Source: Microbacterium sp. SORGH_AS_0969
GTDB taxonomy: Bacteria > Actinomycetota > Actinomycetes > Actinomycetales > Microbacteriaceae
Assembly: GCF_030818255.1 (NCBI RefSeq)
Contig: NZ_JAUTAG010000001.1
Coordinates: 124,001 to 188,000, forward strand
DNA: 64,000 nucleotides
Direction: 5' to 3'
Below the pieces are notes generated by a model. It was not told the origin of the DNA. It saw only the letters and a list, made by a program, of their open reading frames with translations, and ran no database searches. Position numbers and translations under genes: made by a program. Positions 25,153 to 34,214 of the stretch are shown here, one piece after another (within the stretch, counting starts at the first letter, position 1; every line of letters begins with the position of its first letter).

Positions 25153-28100
25153 ATGCGTCTGCTGATCGCGATCGACGAAGACGAGCAGGTGGTCGACCTC
25201 GCCCGTCACCGCAGCCAGGCGACGCTGGGCGAACTGATCGCGGCGGCGACGGGACACGATCTCGCCCCCGACACCCTCGTCGCGGTCGACGCCGAGCGTC
25301 ACCCCGCCTCGACGGCGCTGAGCGAGGTGCTGATCCTCGAGGGCACCCGCATCGCCCTCTCGGCGTCGCCCCGACCGAAGCCCGCGACAGACTGGACGGC
25401 GACCCTGTCCGGCGGGTTGGAGGCCGGACCGGTCGTCGACGTGCCGCGCGGGCGGGCGCTGATCGCGGGACGCTCCCCCCAGGCCGACCTCAGGCTCCCC
25501 ACCACGAGCGCCTCGTGGGAGCACTTCTCGGCCGCGCGCGACGAAGACGGGCTCCGCGTCGACGACCGCGGATCGACGAACGGCACCCTCGTCGACGGCA
25601 CAGCCGCCGCCGAGGACGGCACGGTCGTCGAGGGTCCCGCCGTCATCACCGCGGGAGGCACGACCGTGCTCCTGCGCCCCTCGATCGATGAGACCGGTGC
25701 CCCCGAGCCCGGCTCCCTGCACAACATCACCCCCGCCGCGACCGCGCCCTTCAACCGTCCGCCGCGGCCCGGCCGGCCGCCGGAGCCCGAGCCGATCACG
25801 CCGCCGACCCACAAAGACGTCCCGCCGGCGTCGAAGTTCAGCATCATCACGGTTGCGGCGCCCCTCGTGCTCGCGTTCGCGATGGTCCTCATGCTCGGCG
25901 ACGCGCGGTACGCCCTGTTCGCCGCGCTCAGCCCCATCCTGGGCGTCGGCGTGTGGTTCGAGCAGAAACGCCGCTACACCCGGAACGTCAAAGAAGAAGA
26001 CGAACGGTTCGCCCAAGCCCTGCAGACCCTTCGCGACGACATCGCGTCGGCCGGTCAGGCCGAGAAGGCCCGGAGAATGGATGCCATTCCCGACCCGGCC
26101 ACGACGCTCCGCCGCGCCGCGATCCCCGCGACCACGCTGTGGCAGCGCCGTGCGGGCTCGCCCGACCTTCTCGCCCTGCACGCCGGCATCGGCGATGTGC
26201 CGTGGCGCCCCGCGACCGACGAACGCTCGGGCACCCGCCTCGAGGACGACGTCCGCCAGATCCTCGACACCGCCGCCATCCCCGCCGCACCGGTCGAGAT
26301 CGACCTCACCGCCGGCGGAGTCGTGGGAATCGTCGGCGACCGCGACGGGGCTCTCGCGCTGGCCCGGAGCCTCGTCATCCAGGCGGGCATCCATGTCGGC
26401 CCGGCCGATCTGACCGTCGGCGTTTTCTGCGATGCCGGCCGCTCTCCCGAATGGGCGTGGGCGGGTTGGCTCCCGCACACGCGCCGACAGGGCACGGGCA
26501 CCCAGGAACGCTGGATGTCCGACAACCGCGAACGCAGCACCGACCTTCTGCGGGGCCTTCGCGACGGCATCCACGACATCCCGACGGCGGCCGTTCTCCT
26601 CGTGCTGGACTCCGACGTGCTCACCGAGGGTCGCAACGCCCCCGCGCGCGAGCTCCTCGGCCATGGCCGACCGGACGGTGCGACCACTCTGTCGCGCGAC
26701 CGTCAGGGCGTGCAGGTCTCGGGGATCGTCCTCGCGTCGTCCGAAGAGCAGCTCCCCGCCGCGTGCACCGTCGTGGTGCGAGTGGCGCCGGATGCCGCGG
26801 CCACCGTCACGCGTCCCGGTGACCTCGTGACGGTCGACGACGTCATCCTCGCGGGCATCGACGTCGACACCGCCGCAGCGGGAGCCCGCGATGTCGCCCG
26901 CTTCGACGATCCCGAGCTGGTCGTCCCGGGCGCGGCGCTGCCCGGCCTCGTGCGTCTCCCCCCGCTCCTCGGCCTGGACGAGGTGACGGCGGCGGCGGTC
27001 CGCGAGCTGTGGGCCAACGCCCGCGGCATCACCGCGCCCATCGGGACGGGCGAGGGCGGCACGATGGAGCTCGACCTCGTGCACGACGGCCCGCACGGTC
27101 TCGTCGGCGGCACGACCGGCTCGGGCAAGAGCGAGTTCCTCCGCTCGCTCGTCGCGGGGCTCGCCCTGCGCAACGACCCCACCCGCCTGAGCTTCATCCT
27201 CATCGACTTCAAGGGCGGCGCGGCCTTTGCGGCGTGCGAGCGGCTCCCGCACACGATCGGCACCATCAGCAACCTCGACGAACAGCTGGCCGACCGCGCC
27301 CTCCGCTCCCTCGAGGCCGAGATGCGGCGGCGCCAGCGCATCTTCGCCGCGGCGGGCGAGGGCGTCGACAACCTCGACGCCTACCTCGCGACGAAGCCCG
27401 CCGAGCCCATGCCGCGGCTGCTGCTCGTCGTCGACGAGTTCGCGATGCTCGCCAAGGACTTCCCCGACGTGCTGTCGTCGCTCGTGAGCGTCGCCGCCGT
27501 CGGCCGTACGCTCGGCGTCCACATGATCCTCGCCACCCAGCGCCCCGCGGGTGTCGTCAACGACGACATCCTCGCGAACACGAACCTCCGGGTCGCTCTG
27601 CGCGTGCAGAGCCGCGACGACTCGAACAACGTGATCGGTGTCCCGGCGGCATCCGCGATCGGTCGCGCCCAACGCGGTCGCGCGTACATCAAGCGCGGAC
27701 AGGACGACATCGCGCCCGTGCAGACCGCGCTGGTCACCGGCGCCTCGGAGCGCGCCGTCGTCGAGGCCGTCGAGCTGCAACCGGTGACGTTCTCGGGGAT
27801 CGCTCCCGCGTCCAAGACGACCGTTGTCGACGACTCGACGACCGACCTCGACGTCGTGATCGATGCCATCCGCGCGGCGGCCGACGAGGCGGGGATCGCC
27901 GCTCCGCGACCGGTGTGGCCCGAGGCGTTGGGCGCCCGTGTGCCGCTGGCCGGGTTCGGCGACGACGCCACGGCGTCGGGGGTCCTCGCGGTGGGCGGCG
28001 TGCAGGGTGCGGAGGTGTTCTTCGCCCTCGCCGATGAGCCGGACAGTCAGCGGCAGGTCGCCGCCGGGTGGAACCTGTCGCGGGGCAACCTGCTCGCGGT

Positions 28101-29436
28101 CGGCATCCCCGGCAGCGGCACCAGCACGGCCCTGTCATCGATCGCTCTGGCCCTCGCGGCCGAGTCGCACCCCGACGACCTCGACATCCTCGTGCTCGAT
28201 GCCGGTGCCCGCGACCTCGCGCCCCTCGCCGACCTGCCCCACACCGTGGCCTACGTGGGGGCCGGGGGCGGTGCGCGCGAGCAGCAGGCGCGATTCCTGC
28301 GCCACCTCCGCACCGACCTCGAGCGGCGCCGCGCCGACGAGGGACAGCGGCGCCGCGCGATCGTGCTGATCGACGGGCTGGCGGCCCTGCGCGACGAGTT
28401 CCAGGACCACGAGGGACAGCAGCTCCTTGACGGCCTCTACCGCGCGTACGCCGACGGCCCCGAGCTCGGCCTGCATTTCGCCGTGTCGACGACCCGCGCC
28501 AAGGCGGTCCCCTCTGCGATCGACGAGGTCACCACCCAGAAGTGGATGTTCCGCCTCGCCGACCCCTACGACTACACCTCCGCGGGCCTGCGCCCCAAGG
28601 ACGCCCCGGCATCGGTACCGGGTCGCTGCGTCCTCGCCGAATCAGCCCGGCAGGCGCACGTCGCCACCCCCGCCGGCGGCTTGGCCAGCGCCGTCACCCG
28701 CGTGAAAGAGACGTACGCGGGCGCCGCGCCGAAGGCTCCCGTGGTGGGCCGCCTGCCCGAGCAGGTCGGGATCGCCGACCTCGGCGTCGCGGCCGACCTC
28801 CGGCAGGAGCCGTGGCGCATCCCCATCGGCGTCGCCGAGTCCGACCTCGCCCCCGCTTTCCTCGAGGTCTACGAGGGCGAGCACGTCCTCGTCGCCGGAC
28901 CCGCCCGCTCCGGCAAGTCGACGCTGCTCCTCGCGATCGCGCAGGCCCTGCGGACGACTCCGGATGCCACGGCCCCGGTGACCGTGTGGGGTGTCTGCGG
29001 CCGCCGCTCACCGCTGGCCACGGCCGACCTCGACCGCGTCGTCGTCGGATCCGACGACATCCCCGCGCTCGTGGCATCCGTGCGTCTCGAGAAGGGGCCG
29101 GTCGTCATCCTGGTCGACGACGCCGAGTCGTTCGAGGATTCCGACCAGTCGCTCGCCGGCCTCCTCACGATGTCGCAGCCGCACGTGCTGGTCATCGCGG
29201 CGGGACGCTCCGCCGACCTCCGCGCGCAGTACTCCGGCTGGACGAAGACCCTGCGCAAGTCGCGCTGCGGGGTCCTGCTGCAGCCCGACGTCGACTACGA
29301 CGGCGATCTGCTGGGCGTCACGCTCCCCCGCCGCGCCCCCGTCGCCGTCACCACCGGCCGCGGGTACGCGTGCGTCGCGGGTGCGGCCCGCTTCGTCCAG
29401 GCGGCGGGGCCGTCGGTCGCCGTCCCCGCGGGCTGA
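25153..29436 (+). CDS. FHA-domain FtsK/SpoIIIE ATPase, EssC/EccC-like
   Basis: The 1427-residue motor has the layout of type VII secretion ATPases. Residues 1-90 look like a ubiquitin-type beta-grasp fold (DLARHRSQATLGELI). An FHA domain covers about 97-165 (LIAGRS at 103-108, GSTNGT at 140-145). A membrane hairpin lies at about 230-272. Three FtsK-type ATPase modules follow. D1 has a full Walker A GGTTGSGKS (Lys659) and Walker B LLVVDE (Asp761, Glu762). D2 has the degenerate GIPGSGTS, with Thr990 in place of Lys. D3 has GPARSGKST (Lys1255) and ILVDDAE. GGAGG precedes the ATG. FHA domains bind phosphothreonine, and a Ser/Thr kinase gene follows on the other strand. No WXG100 gene is visible nearby. 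Confidence 0.9.
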   Translation: MRLLIAIDEDEQVVDLARHRSQATLGELIAAATGHDLAPDTLVAVDAERHPASTALSEVLILEGTRIALSASPRPKPATDWTATLSGGLEAGPVVDVPRGRALIAGRSPQADLRLPTTSASWEHFSAARDEDGLRVDDRGSTNGTLVDGTAAAEDGTVVEGPAVITAGGTTVLLRPSIDETGAPEPGSLHNITPAATAPFNRPPRPGRPPEPEPITPPTHKDVPPASKFSIITVAAPLVLAFAMVLMLGDARYALFAALSPILGVGVWFEQKRRYTRNVKEEDERFAQALQTLRDDIASAGQAEKARRMDAIPDPATTLRRAAIPATTLWQRRAGSPDLLALHAGIGDVPWRPATDERSGTRLEDDVRQILDTAAIPAAPVEIDLTAGGVVGIVGDRDGALALARSLVIQAGIHVGPADLTVGVFCDAGRSPEWAWAGWLPHTRRQGTGTQERWMSDNRERSTDLLRGLRDGIHDIPTAAVLLVLDSDVLTEGRNAPARELLGHGRPDGATTLSRDRQGVQVSGIVLASSEEQLPAACTVVVRVAPDAAATVTRPGDLVTVDDVILAGIDVDTAAAGARDVARFDDPELVVPGAALPGLVRLPPLLGLDEVTAAAVRELWANARGITAPIGTGEGGTMELDLVHDGPHGLVGGTTGSGKSEFLRSLVAGLALRNDPTRLSFILIDFKGGAAFAACERLPHTIGTISNLDEQLADRALRSLEAEMRRRQRIFAAAGEGVDNLDAYLATKPAEPMPRLLLVVDEFAMLAKDFPDVLSSLVSVAAVGRTLGVHMILATQRPAGVVNDDILANTNLRVALRVQSRDDSNNVIGVPAASAIGRAQRGRAYIKRGQDDIAPVQTALVTGASERAVVEAVELQPVTFSGIAPASKTTVVDDSTTDLDVVIDAIRAAADEAGIAAPRPVWPEALGARVPLAGFGDDATASGVLAVGGVQGAEVFFALADEPDSQRQVAAGWNLSRGNLLAVGIPGSGTSTALSSIALALAAESHPDDLDILVLDAGARDLAPLADLPHTVAYVGAGGGAREQQARFLRHLRTDLERRRADEGQRRRAIVLIDGLAALRDEFQDHEGQQLLDGLYRAYADGPELGLHFAVSTTRAKAVPSAIDEVTTQKWMFRLADPYDYTSAGLRPKDAPASVPGRCVLAESARQAHVATPAGGLASAVTRVKETYAGAAPKAPVVGRLPEQVGIADLGVAADLRQEPWRIPIGVAESDLAPAFLEVYEGEHVLVAGPARSGKSTLLLAIAQALRTTPDATAPVTVWGVCGRRSPLATADLDRVVVGSDDIPALVASVRLEKGPVVILVDDAESFEDSDQSLAGLLTMSQPHVLVIAAGRSADLRAQYSGWTKTLRKSRCGVLLQPDVDYDGDLLGVTLPRRAPVAVTTGRGYACVAGAARFVQAAGPSVAVPAG

Positions 29437-29491
29437 GCGGAACGCCTGCTCCGCACGCGACTCGGCGCGCCCCAGCGCGACTCCGCGCGCC

Positions 29492-31450
29492 TCAGCGCGT
29501 CGTGATGCCGAACGGCGGGCTCACGAGGTCGGTGAAGTTGCCGACCCGCGCACGTACCGTGCAGTCGGGGGCGACCGACAGCGCCGTCACCACGAGACCG
29601 TCCGATGAGACCGTCAGCGCTCCGGCGCACCCGTCGCTGAAGCGCACCCCGCTGGTCCCCCCGGCGACGGCGTCGAGCATGGCGCTCGGCTCCCCGACCG
29701 ACGGGCTCGTGAACAGGGGGTTCACCGGATCCGGACCGCTGGGCCAGACGGGGAGCAGCGTGACGGGCAGCGCCGTCCCGCCGACGGTGCGAGAGGGCGT
29801 CGTGACCTGAACGCTGCGCAGCCGCTGCACGGGATACGCCGCCCCCGACACCTCGGAGTCCGAGATCGCCTTCGTCGTGGCCGTCGCGGCCGCCTTCAGC
29901 CAGGCATCGACGGCTTCCTGGCCGTTCAGCGCGATCGAGACCTGAGCGGTGACGGTGACCGAGTCCTGCGTCGGGACGGTCAGGCCGTCGACGCTCCAGC
30001 CGCAGGGCACCGAGATGCCGGTGACGCTCGCTTGGTTGCGATCGACCGTGGCATCCGACCACGTGACGGCGGGACACGCGTCCGATTCCGCGGCCCCGGG
30101 CAGCACCTCGAGGAACGGCCCGCCGAGGGGAGCATTCTGCGCGCCGTATTCGATCGTGACGGTCGCCAGCTTCTTCTCCGGGTCGTAGCTGACCGAGCGG
30201 CTCACGCTCAGCCCGGTCGGCAGGGCCCGGTCCTGCTGGCTGGAGGTCACGACGGGTCCGGCCGCCGCCGGTGCGGCCTCCCCCGCGGGAGGACGGAACA
30301 CGAAGAACGCCGCGACCGCGGCCACGGCGACCACCGCGGCGCCCGCGATCCAGAGGGCGCGGCCGCGCGGCATCCGCGTCCACAGCGAGGTCTTCGCCTC
30401 GGGCTCTGCCTCGACCGGCTGGGGCGCCTCGCGACGCGGCATCGGTCGGAGCACCGTCGTCTGGGTCGCCGCACCGAGGTCGGGCGCCGGCTCGTCCGAC
30501 GACGCCGCGACCGGTTCGGGAGCCGTCGGGGCGACGCCCCGGAGCACGGTCGCGGGTCTCTCGGCCTCGGCGAAGCCCTCGGGAGCCGCGACCGGCGTGA
30601 GAGCCGCGAGCTCCGCGACCGACCCTCGTAGGCGCCGCAGGGTCGTCGCGGCCTCCGTGGCCGACGGGCGCTCCGCCGGCGCTTTCGCGAGCAGGCGGGC
30701 GAGAACACGCCAGAGGTCGTCGGGCACGTCAAGGCGGGGCACTTCGGCGCTGACGTGCCGATACGCGACGGTGAAGTCGGTACCCGGACCGGCGAACGGC
30801 GTCCGACCCGAGAGGAGTTCGTAGAGCAGGATGCCGGTGGCATAGACGTCGCTCGGAGGCCCGGCCTCGCCGAGGGTGACGAGTTCGGGCGACATGTACT
30901 CGGGCGTGCCGATGACGGCGGTCGTCGAGCGGCGACGCTCGTCGAGCACGCGCGCGATGCCGAAGTCGACGACACGGACGGCAGCCCCGGGGTCGTCGCC
31001 GTCTCGCGCGTCACGATCGAGGAGGACGTTGTCGGGCTTGATGTCGCGGTGGACCGTGCCCACCGCGTGCGCGGCGGCCAGCGCGTCGAGCACGGCCGCG
31101 GTGAGGGCGACGGCTTCGGCGGGCCGCAGGGTGCCGCGCTCGTCGAGGGCCTGACGCAGGCTCCCGCCCTCGACCAGGTCCATGACGATCGCGAGGCGCT
31201 CGCCCTCGACCACGAGGTCGCGCACCGCGACGACGTGCGGGTCGCGCAGTCGGGTGAGCACGGTGCGCTCGCGGATGAACCGCTCGACGAGGTCGGCATC
31301 CTGCGCGTGTTCCCGGCGGAGCACCTTCGCGGCGCGCAGTGACTCGTCGCGCACGTCGCGCACACGCCACACCTCGCCCGCGGCGCCGGATCCGATCCGA
31401 TCGACGAAACGGTACGAGGCGCCCAGCGCCTCACCGATCTCCGGTTCCAC
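29492..31450 (-). CDS. Transmembrane Ser/Thr protein kinase
   Basis: The 652-residue Hanks-type kinase has P-loop GSGAAGEV (20-27), Lys42, the catalytic loop HRDIKPDN (134-141), DFG (162-164) and activation segment GTPEYMSPE, all intact. A Pro/Ala/Glu-rich linker with two TVLR motifs leads to one membrane segment (about 366-385). An extracellular domain of about 265 residues follows, with Cys residues and no PASTA repeats. It ends convergent with the FHA-ATPase gene, 55 bases away, and probably phosphorylates members of that system. The GTG at 31448-31450 is preferred: a G-rich Shine-Dalgarno and a TAAATT -10 (31476-31481) lie upstream, and the longer reading is Arg-rich non-coding sequence. 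Confidence 0.9.
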   Translation of the reverse strand: MEPEIGEALGASYRFVDRIGSGAAGEVWRVRDVRDESLRAAKVLRREHAQDADLVERFIRERTVLTRLRDPHVVAVRDLVVEGERLAIVMDLVEGGSLRQALDERGTLRPAEAVALTAAVLDALAAAHAVGTVHRDIKPDNVLLDRDARDGDDPGAAVRVVDFGIARVLDERRRSTTAVIGTPEYMSPELVTLGEAGPPSDVYATGILLYELLSGRTPFAGPGTDFTVAYRHVSAEVPRLDVPDDLWRVLARLLAKAPAERPSATEAATTLRRLRGSVAELAALTPVAAPEGFAEAERPATVLRGVAPTAPEPVAASSDEPAPDLGAATQTTVLRPMPRREAPQPVEAEPEAKTSLWTRMPRGRALWIAGAAVVAVAAVAAFFVFRPPAGEAAPAAAGPVVTSSQQDRALPTGLSVSRSVSYDPEKKLATVTIEYGAQNAPLGGPFLEVLPGAAESDACPAVTWSDATVDRNQASVTGISVPCGWSVDGLTVPTQDSVTVTAQVSIALNGQEAVDAWLKAAATATTKAISDSEVSGAAYPVQRLRSVQVTTPSRTVGGTALPVTLLPVWPSGPDPVNPLFTSPSVGEPSAMLDAVAGGTSGVRFSDGCAGALTVSSDGLVVTALSVAPDCTVRARVGNFTDLVSPPFGITTR

Positions 31451-31475
31451 CCGTTCCCCCCGCTCTCCCTCTCTC

Positions 31476-31481
31476 AATTTA
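31476..31481 (-). promoter_or_regulatory. -10 element of the Ser/Thr kinase gene
   Basis: The minus strand reads TAAATT, unusually A/T-rich for this genome, about 26 bases before the GTG start with a purine-rich Shine-Dalgarno tract between. No convincing -35 was found. Confidence 0.5.
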
Positions 31482-31608
31482 TCCGGCCGCGCGCTTCGAT
31501 CCTGACGCTTGCGCGACGCGTGGTCCCGCCGCTTGCGCGACGCGCGACGGCGCGGCAAGGGGCCGCCGAGCGGACGGCCGCGCGACGCCCGCCCGGGTCA
31601 GCGCGGAC

Positions 31609-31938
31609 TCACTCCGACGCGGCGTCGTCGATCGCGCGCTCGAGGCGCTCGATCTTGCCGTCGATCTCACCCGTGCGGCCGGGCCGGATGTCGGCCTTCA
31701 GCACGAGCGACACGCGCGAGCCGTACGGCAGGACCGCCTCGGTGGCGCGCTTGACGACGTCGAACACCTCGTCCCACTCGCCCTCGATCTCGGTGAACAT
31801 CGAGGTGGTGCGGTGCGCGAGGCCCGAGGAGCGCACGATGGAGACCGCGGCGGCCACGGCATCGTGCACCGACCCGTCGGTGTTCTCGGCAGACAGGCTG
31901 CCCGTTCCGGACGGGGCGACGGAGAAGGCGACGAGCAT
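31609..31938 (-). CDS. MTH1187/YkoF-like thiamine-binding domain protein
   Basis: The 109-residue protein belongs to the thiamine-binding-like family (old DUF77), which has a ferredoxin-like fold and forms oligomers. Its opening MLVAFSVAPSGTGSLS, then AAAVSIVRSSGLAHRTTSMFTEIEG and VSLVLKADIRPGR, are characteristic. Members bind thiamine or related pyrimidines in the cytoplasm; the exact role is unclear. A TAACCT -10 (31946-31951) seven bases before the ATG implies a leaderless transcript. It lies ten bases after the stop of the upstream gene. Confidence 0.85.
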   Translation of the reverse strand: MLVAFSVAPSGTGSLSAENTDGSVHDAVAAAVSIVRSSGLAHRTTSMFTEIEGEWDEVFDVVKRATEAVLPYGSRVSLVLKADIRPGRTGEIDGKIERLERAIDDAASE

Positions 31939-31948
31939 GCTGTCGAGG

Positions 31949-33253
31949 TTAGTCGGCCGTCGTCGCGACCGTCGTCGTGCGGCGGCCCGTCACCAACTCG
32001 CGCAGGTCGCCGGGGCGCGCGACGCGCCCGACGGGCACCCGCACCACGCGCGCGATCGCCCACACCATGAGCACGAGCGCGAGGATGTTGCGCGCCTCGA
32101 GCAGGAAGACCGGGAACGGGGCGGGGTGCGTGGCCATCAGGCCGTCGTAGACCATCGGGTACATCCACTGCGTGAGCCCGGCGATCACGAGGGTGAGCGC
32201 CGCGAGACCGTACCACCGGCGGCGATCGATCATCAGCCCGAGGATCACGGGGGCGAACACCCACACGTAGTACTGCGGCGAGCCGACCTTGTTGAGCGCG
32301 ATGAACGCCGTGACGAGGGCCAACGAGAGCGGCGGGAACAGGGTCACGAAGGTGGCTCCCGCCCAGAGCTTGCGTGCACCCACGACCGCCACCCCGGCCA
32401 TGACGAGCAGCATGAGCGGGGTCATGATCGCGATGACCGGGTCGACGCCGGGACCGGTCACCTGGAACGTGAGCACGCCGCCGTCGTAGTAGACCTCCGA
32501 GCCGGGTACGTAGAACGAGGCGAGGATCATGTAGAGGCCCCCGACGGGCGCCTCCATCTGGATCCCACGCGAGGTCTGATCCCCCACGAAGCCGAGCACG
32601 AACGGCGCACCGCCCAGCGCCACGACCGGGATGACCGTGGCGAGCGACACCGCGACCGCGCCCCAGATGAGCGAGAGCCGGCGGCGCACGACGATGAGCC
32701 CCGCCGCCAGGATCGCCGCGGGCCACACCTTCATCCACACCGCGATCGACAGCAGGACGGATGCCACGAACGGCCGCCGCACGAGCCAGATGCTGCCGAG
32801 GATCGCGAACGGCACCGTGATCCCGTCGATGCGGTAGAGCCCCACCGGTCCGATCAGCAGGATCGCGGCGAGCCAGAACCACGCGGCCACGACCCGGCCG
32901 GTCGAGCGACCCTTGCCGACGAGGATGACGAAGGCGACGAGGTTCGCCAGCGACACGGTGAGCGCCCACGCCGGGGTGTAGCCGATCGCCCACGCGAACA
33001 CCCACGCGAAGGTCATGGGCACGAAGGCGAGCTGCGGGTAGATCCACTTCTCGGTGATGCCGGGCCATTCCCACGTCGCGGACCGCGTGCAGGAAGTCAC
33101 GTCGATGCCCCCGAACAGCGCGCAGCGCGACCAGGGTTCGTAGACCAGGTACACGTCGCCCATGGGTTCGTTCGGCTGCTGGTAGCCGAGGACCGCCACG
33201 GTGACGTGCACGGCGACGAACGCGATCAACAGGGGAACGACACGCCTCAGCAC
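31949..33253 (-). CDS. GT87-like integral membrane glycosyltransferase
   Basis: The 434-residue protein has about 10-12 membrane segments. It resembles GT87/DUF2029 polyprenyl-phosphate-mannose-dependent transferases: an early extracytoplasmic acidic site (EPMGDVYLVYEPW), then WPGITEKWIYPQLAF, SIAVWMKVWPAAIL, and NKVGSPQYYVWVF, which recalls the family's PQY motif. Members add mannose or arabinose to envelope glycans on the outer side of the membrane. The acceptor is unknown. A TAGGAT -10 (33260-33265) six bases before the GTG suggests a leaderless mRNA. Confidence 0.7.
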   Translation of the reverse strand: MLRRVVPLLIAFVAVHVTVAVLGYQQPNEPMGDVYLVYEPWSRCALFGGIDVTSCTRSATWEWPGITEKWIYPQLAFVPMTFAWVFAWAIGYTPAWALTVSLANLVAFVILVGKGRSTGRVVAAWFWLAAILLIGPVGLYRIDGITVPFAILGSIWLVRRPFVASVLLSIAVWMKVWPAAILAAGLIVVRRRLSLIWGAVAVSLATVIPVVALGGAPFVLGFVGDQTSRGIQMEAPVGGLYMILASFYVPGSEVYYDGGVLTFQVTGPGVDPVIAIMTPLMLLVMAGVAVVGARKLWAGATFVTLFPPLSLALVTAFIALNKVGSPQYYVWVFAPVILGLMIDRRRWYGLAALTLVIAGLTQWMYPMVYDGLMATHPAPFPVFLLEARNILALVLMVWAIARVVRVPVGRVARPGDLRELVTGRRTTTVATTAD

Positions 33254-33328
33254 CGCCTCATCCTAAGCGGGAGACCCTCGACGGCCCGGACGGGCAGCCG
33301 CCCTCGGCCGGTGCGGACGCGGCAACCG

Positions 33329-34186
33329 TTACGCGATCGAGTCCGACAGCACCTCGGCGATCACCCGCGGCAACGCCTCCGCCACGTCGAGCGCGGTGAT
33401 CGGTCCGCCCGCTCCCCCGTGGATTCCGGATGCCGCCCGCCCGGCCGTCCCGTGCAGCCACGCCGCCGTCGCGGCGCACGCGGCGAGGTCGTCGAGACCG
33501 ACGCGATCCTCGGCGACCGCGCCCGCCGTCACGGCGCCGAGGACTCCCGCGAGCACGTCACCGGTTCCCGCGGTCGCGAGCCAGGGTGTGCCCGCCCGCA
33601 CCCGACGGGTCCACCCGTCCGCGGTCGCGACGATCGTCGTCGCCCCCTTCAGCAGGACCACGCCGCCGAACGCCGCAGCGGTCTCGCGCGCCGCCTCCTC
33701 GCGAGCGTCGTCGTCCGTGGCATCCATCGACGGCAGCCCCAGGTCGGAGCGGAGACGATCGAGTTCCCGCGCGTGCGGCGTCACGATGACGGGGGCGCTG
33801 GCCCCGACGACGAGATCGAGCGCGCCCGCGTCGACGACGACGGGAAGGTCGCCGTTCAGAAGGCCGCGCAGCGCCGCCGTCTCGGCCGCGTCGCGCTCGG
33901 CGGCATCCGTTCCCGACCCGATCACCCACGCCTGCACGCGCCCGTCGGCGGTCACCGTCTCGGGTCGGCGCTGCAGCACGAGGTCCTGCGCGCGCTCGGG
34001 TCCGAGGTAGCGCACCATGCCCGTGCCGGTGCGCCACGCGGCCTCGACGCCGAGCATCGCCGCGCCGGGGTACCGGGTCGATCCCGTGCGAAGCCCCAGC
34101 ACCCCGCGGGAATACTTGTCGTCGTGGGCCGTTGGCCTCCGAAGGACACGGGATGCATCCTCCCCGGTCCATTCCTTCGCCGTCAT
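33329..34186 (-). CDS. nnrD: ADP-dependent NAD(P)H-hydrate dehydratase
   Basis: The 285-residue ribokinase-like enzyme repairs hydrated NAD(P)H. DKYSRGVLGLRTGSTRYPGA, TPHARELDRL, LLKGATTIVA and the catalytic/anion-hole ATAGTGDVLAG are diagnostic of the YjeF C-terminal domain. The N-terminal epimerase domain present in fused NnrE-NnrD proteins is missing, and no separate epimerase gene is seen in the window. TATGGT (34193-34198) lies six bases before the ATG, so the mRNA is probably leaderless. Longer upstream readings are antisense to the old yellow enzyme gene. Confidence 0.9.
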   Translation of the reverse strand: MTAKEWTGEDASRVLRRPTAHDDKYSRGVLGLRTGSTRYPGAAMLGVEAAWRTGTGMVRYLGPERAQDLVLQRRPETVTADGRVQAWVIGSGTDAAERDAAETAALRGLLNGDLPVVVDAGALDLVVGASAPVIVTPHARELDRLRSDLGLPSMDATDDDAREEAARETAAAFGGVVLLKGATTIVATADGWTRRVRAGTPWLATAGTGDVLAGVLGAVTAGAVAEDRVGLDDLAACAATAAWLHGTAGRAASGIHGGAGGPITALDVAEALPRVIAEVLSDSIA

Positions 34187-34214
34187 GGCGTCACCATAGA
34201 ACGCAAAGGTCCCC

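Noticed and set aside
23605-27780. A 1391-residue open frame on the minus strand
   Set aside because: It is antisense to the lipoprotein, binding-protein and ATPase genes. It lacks any recognisable motif and has the Arg/Gly/Asp bias of shadow frames in GC-rich DNA.
20840-31610. WXG100 or other type VII substrate genes near the EssC-like ATPase
   Set aside because: All small open frames in the gaps and in alternative frames were read. None is a helical protein of about 100 residues with a central WXG, so no such gene is claimed.
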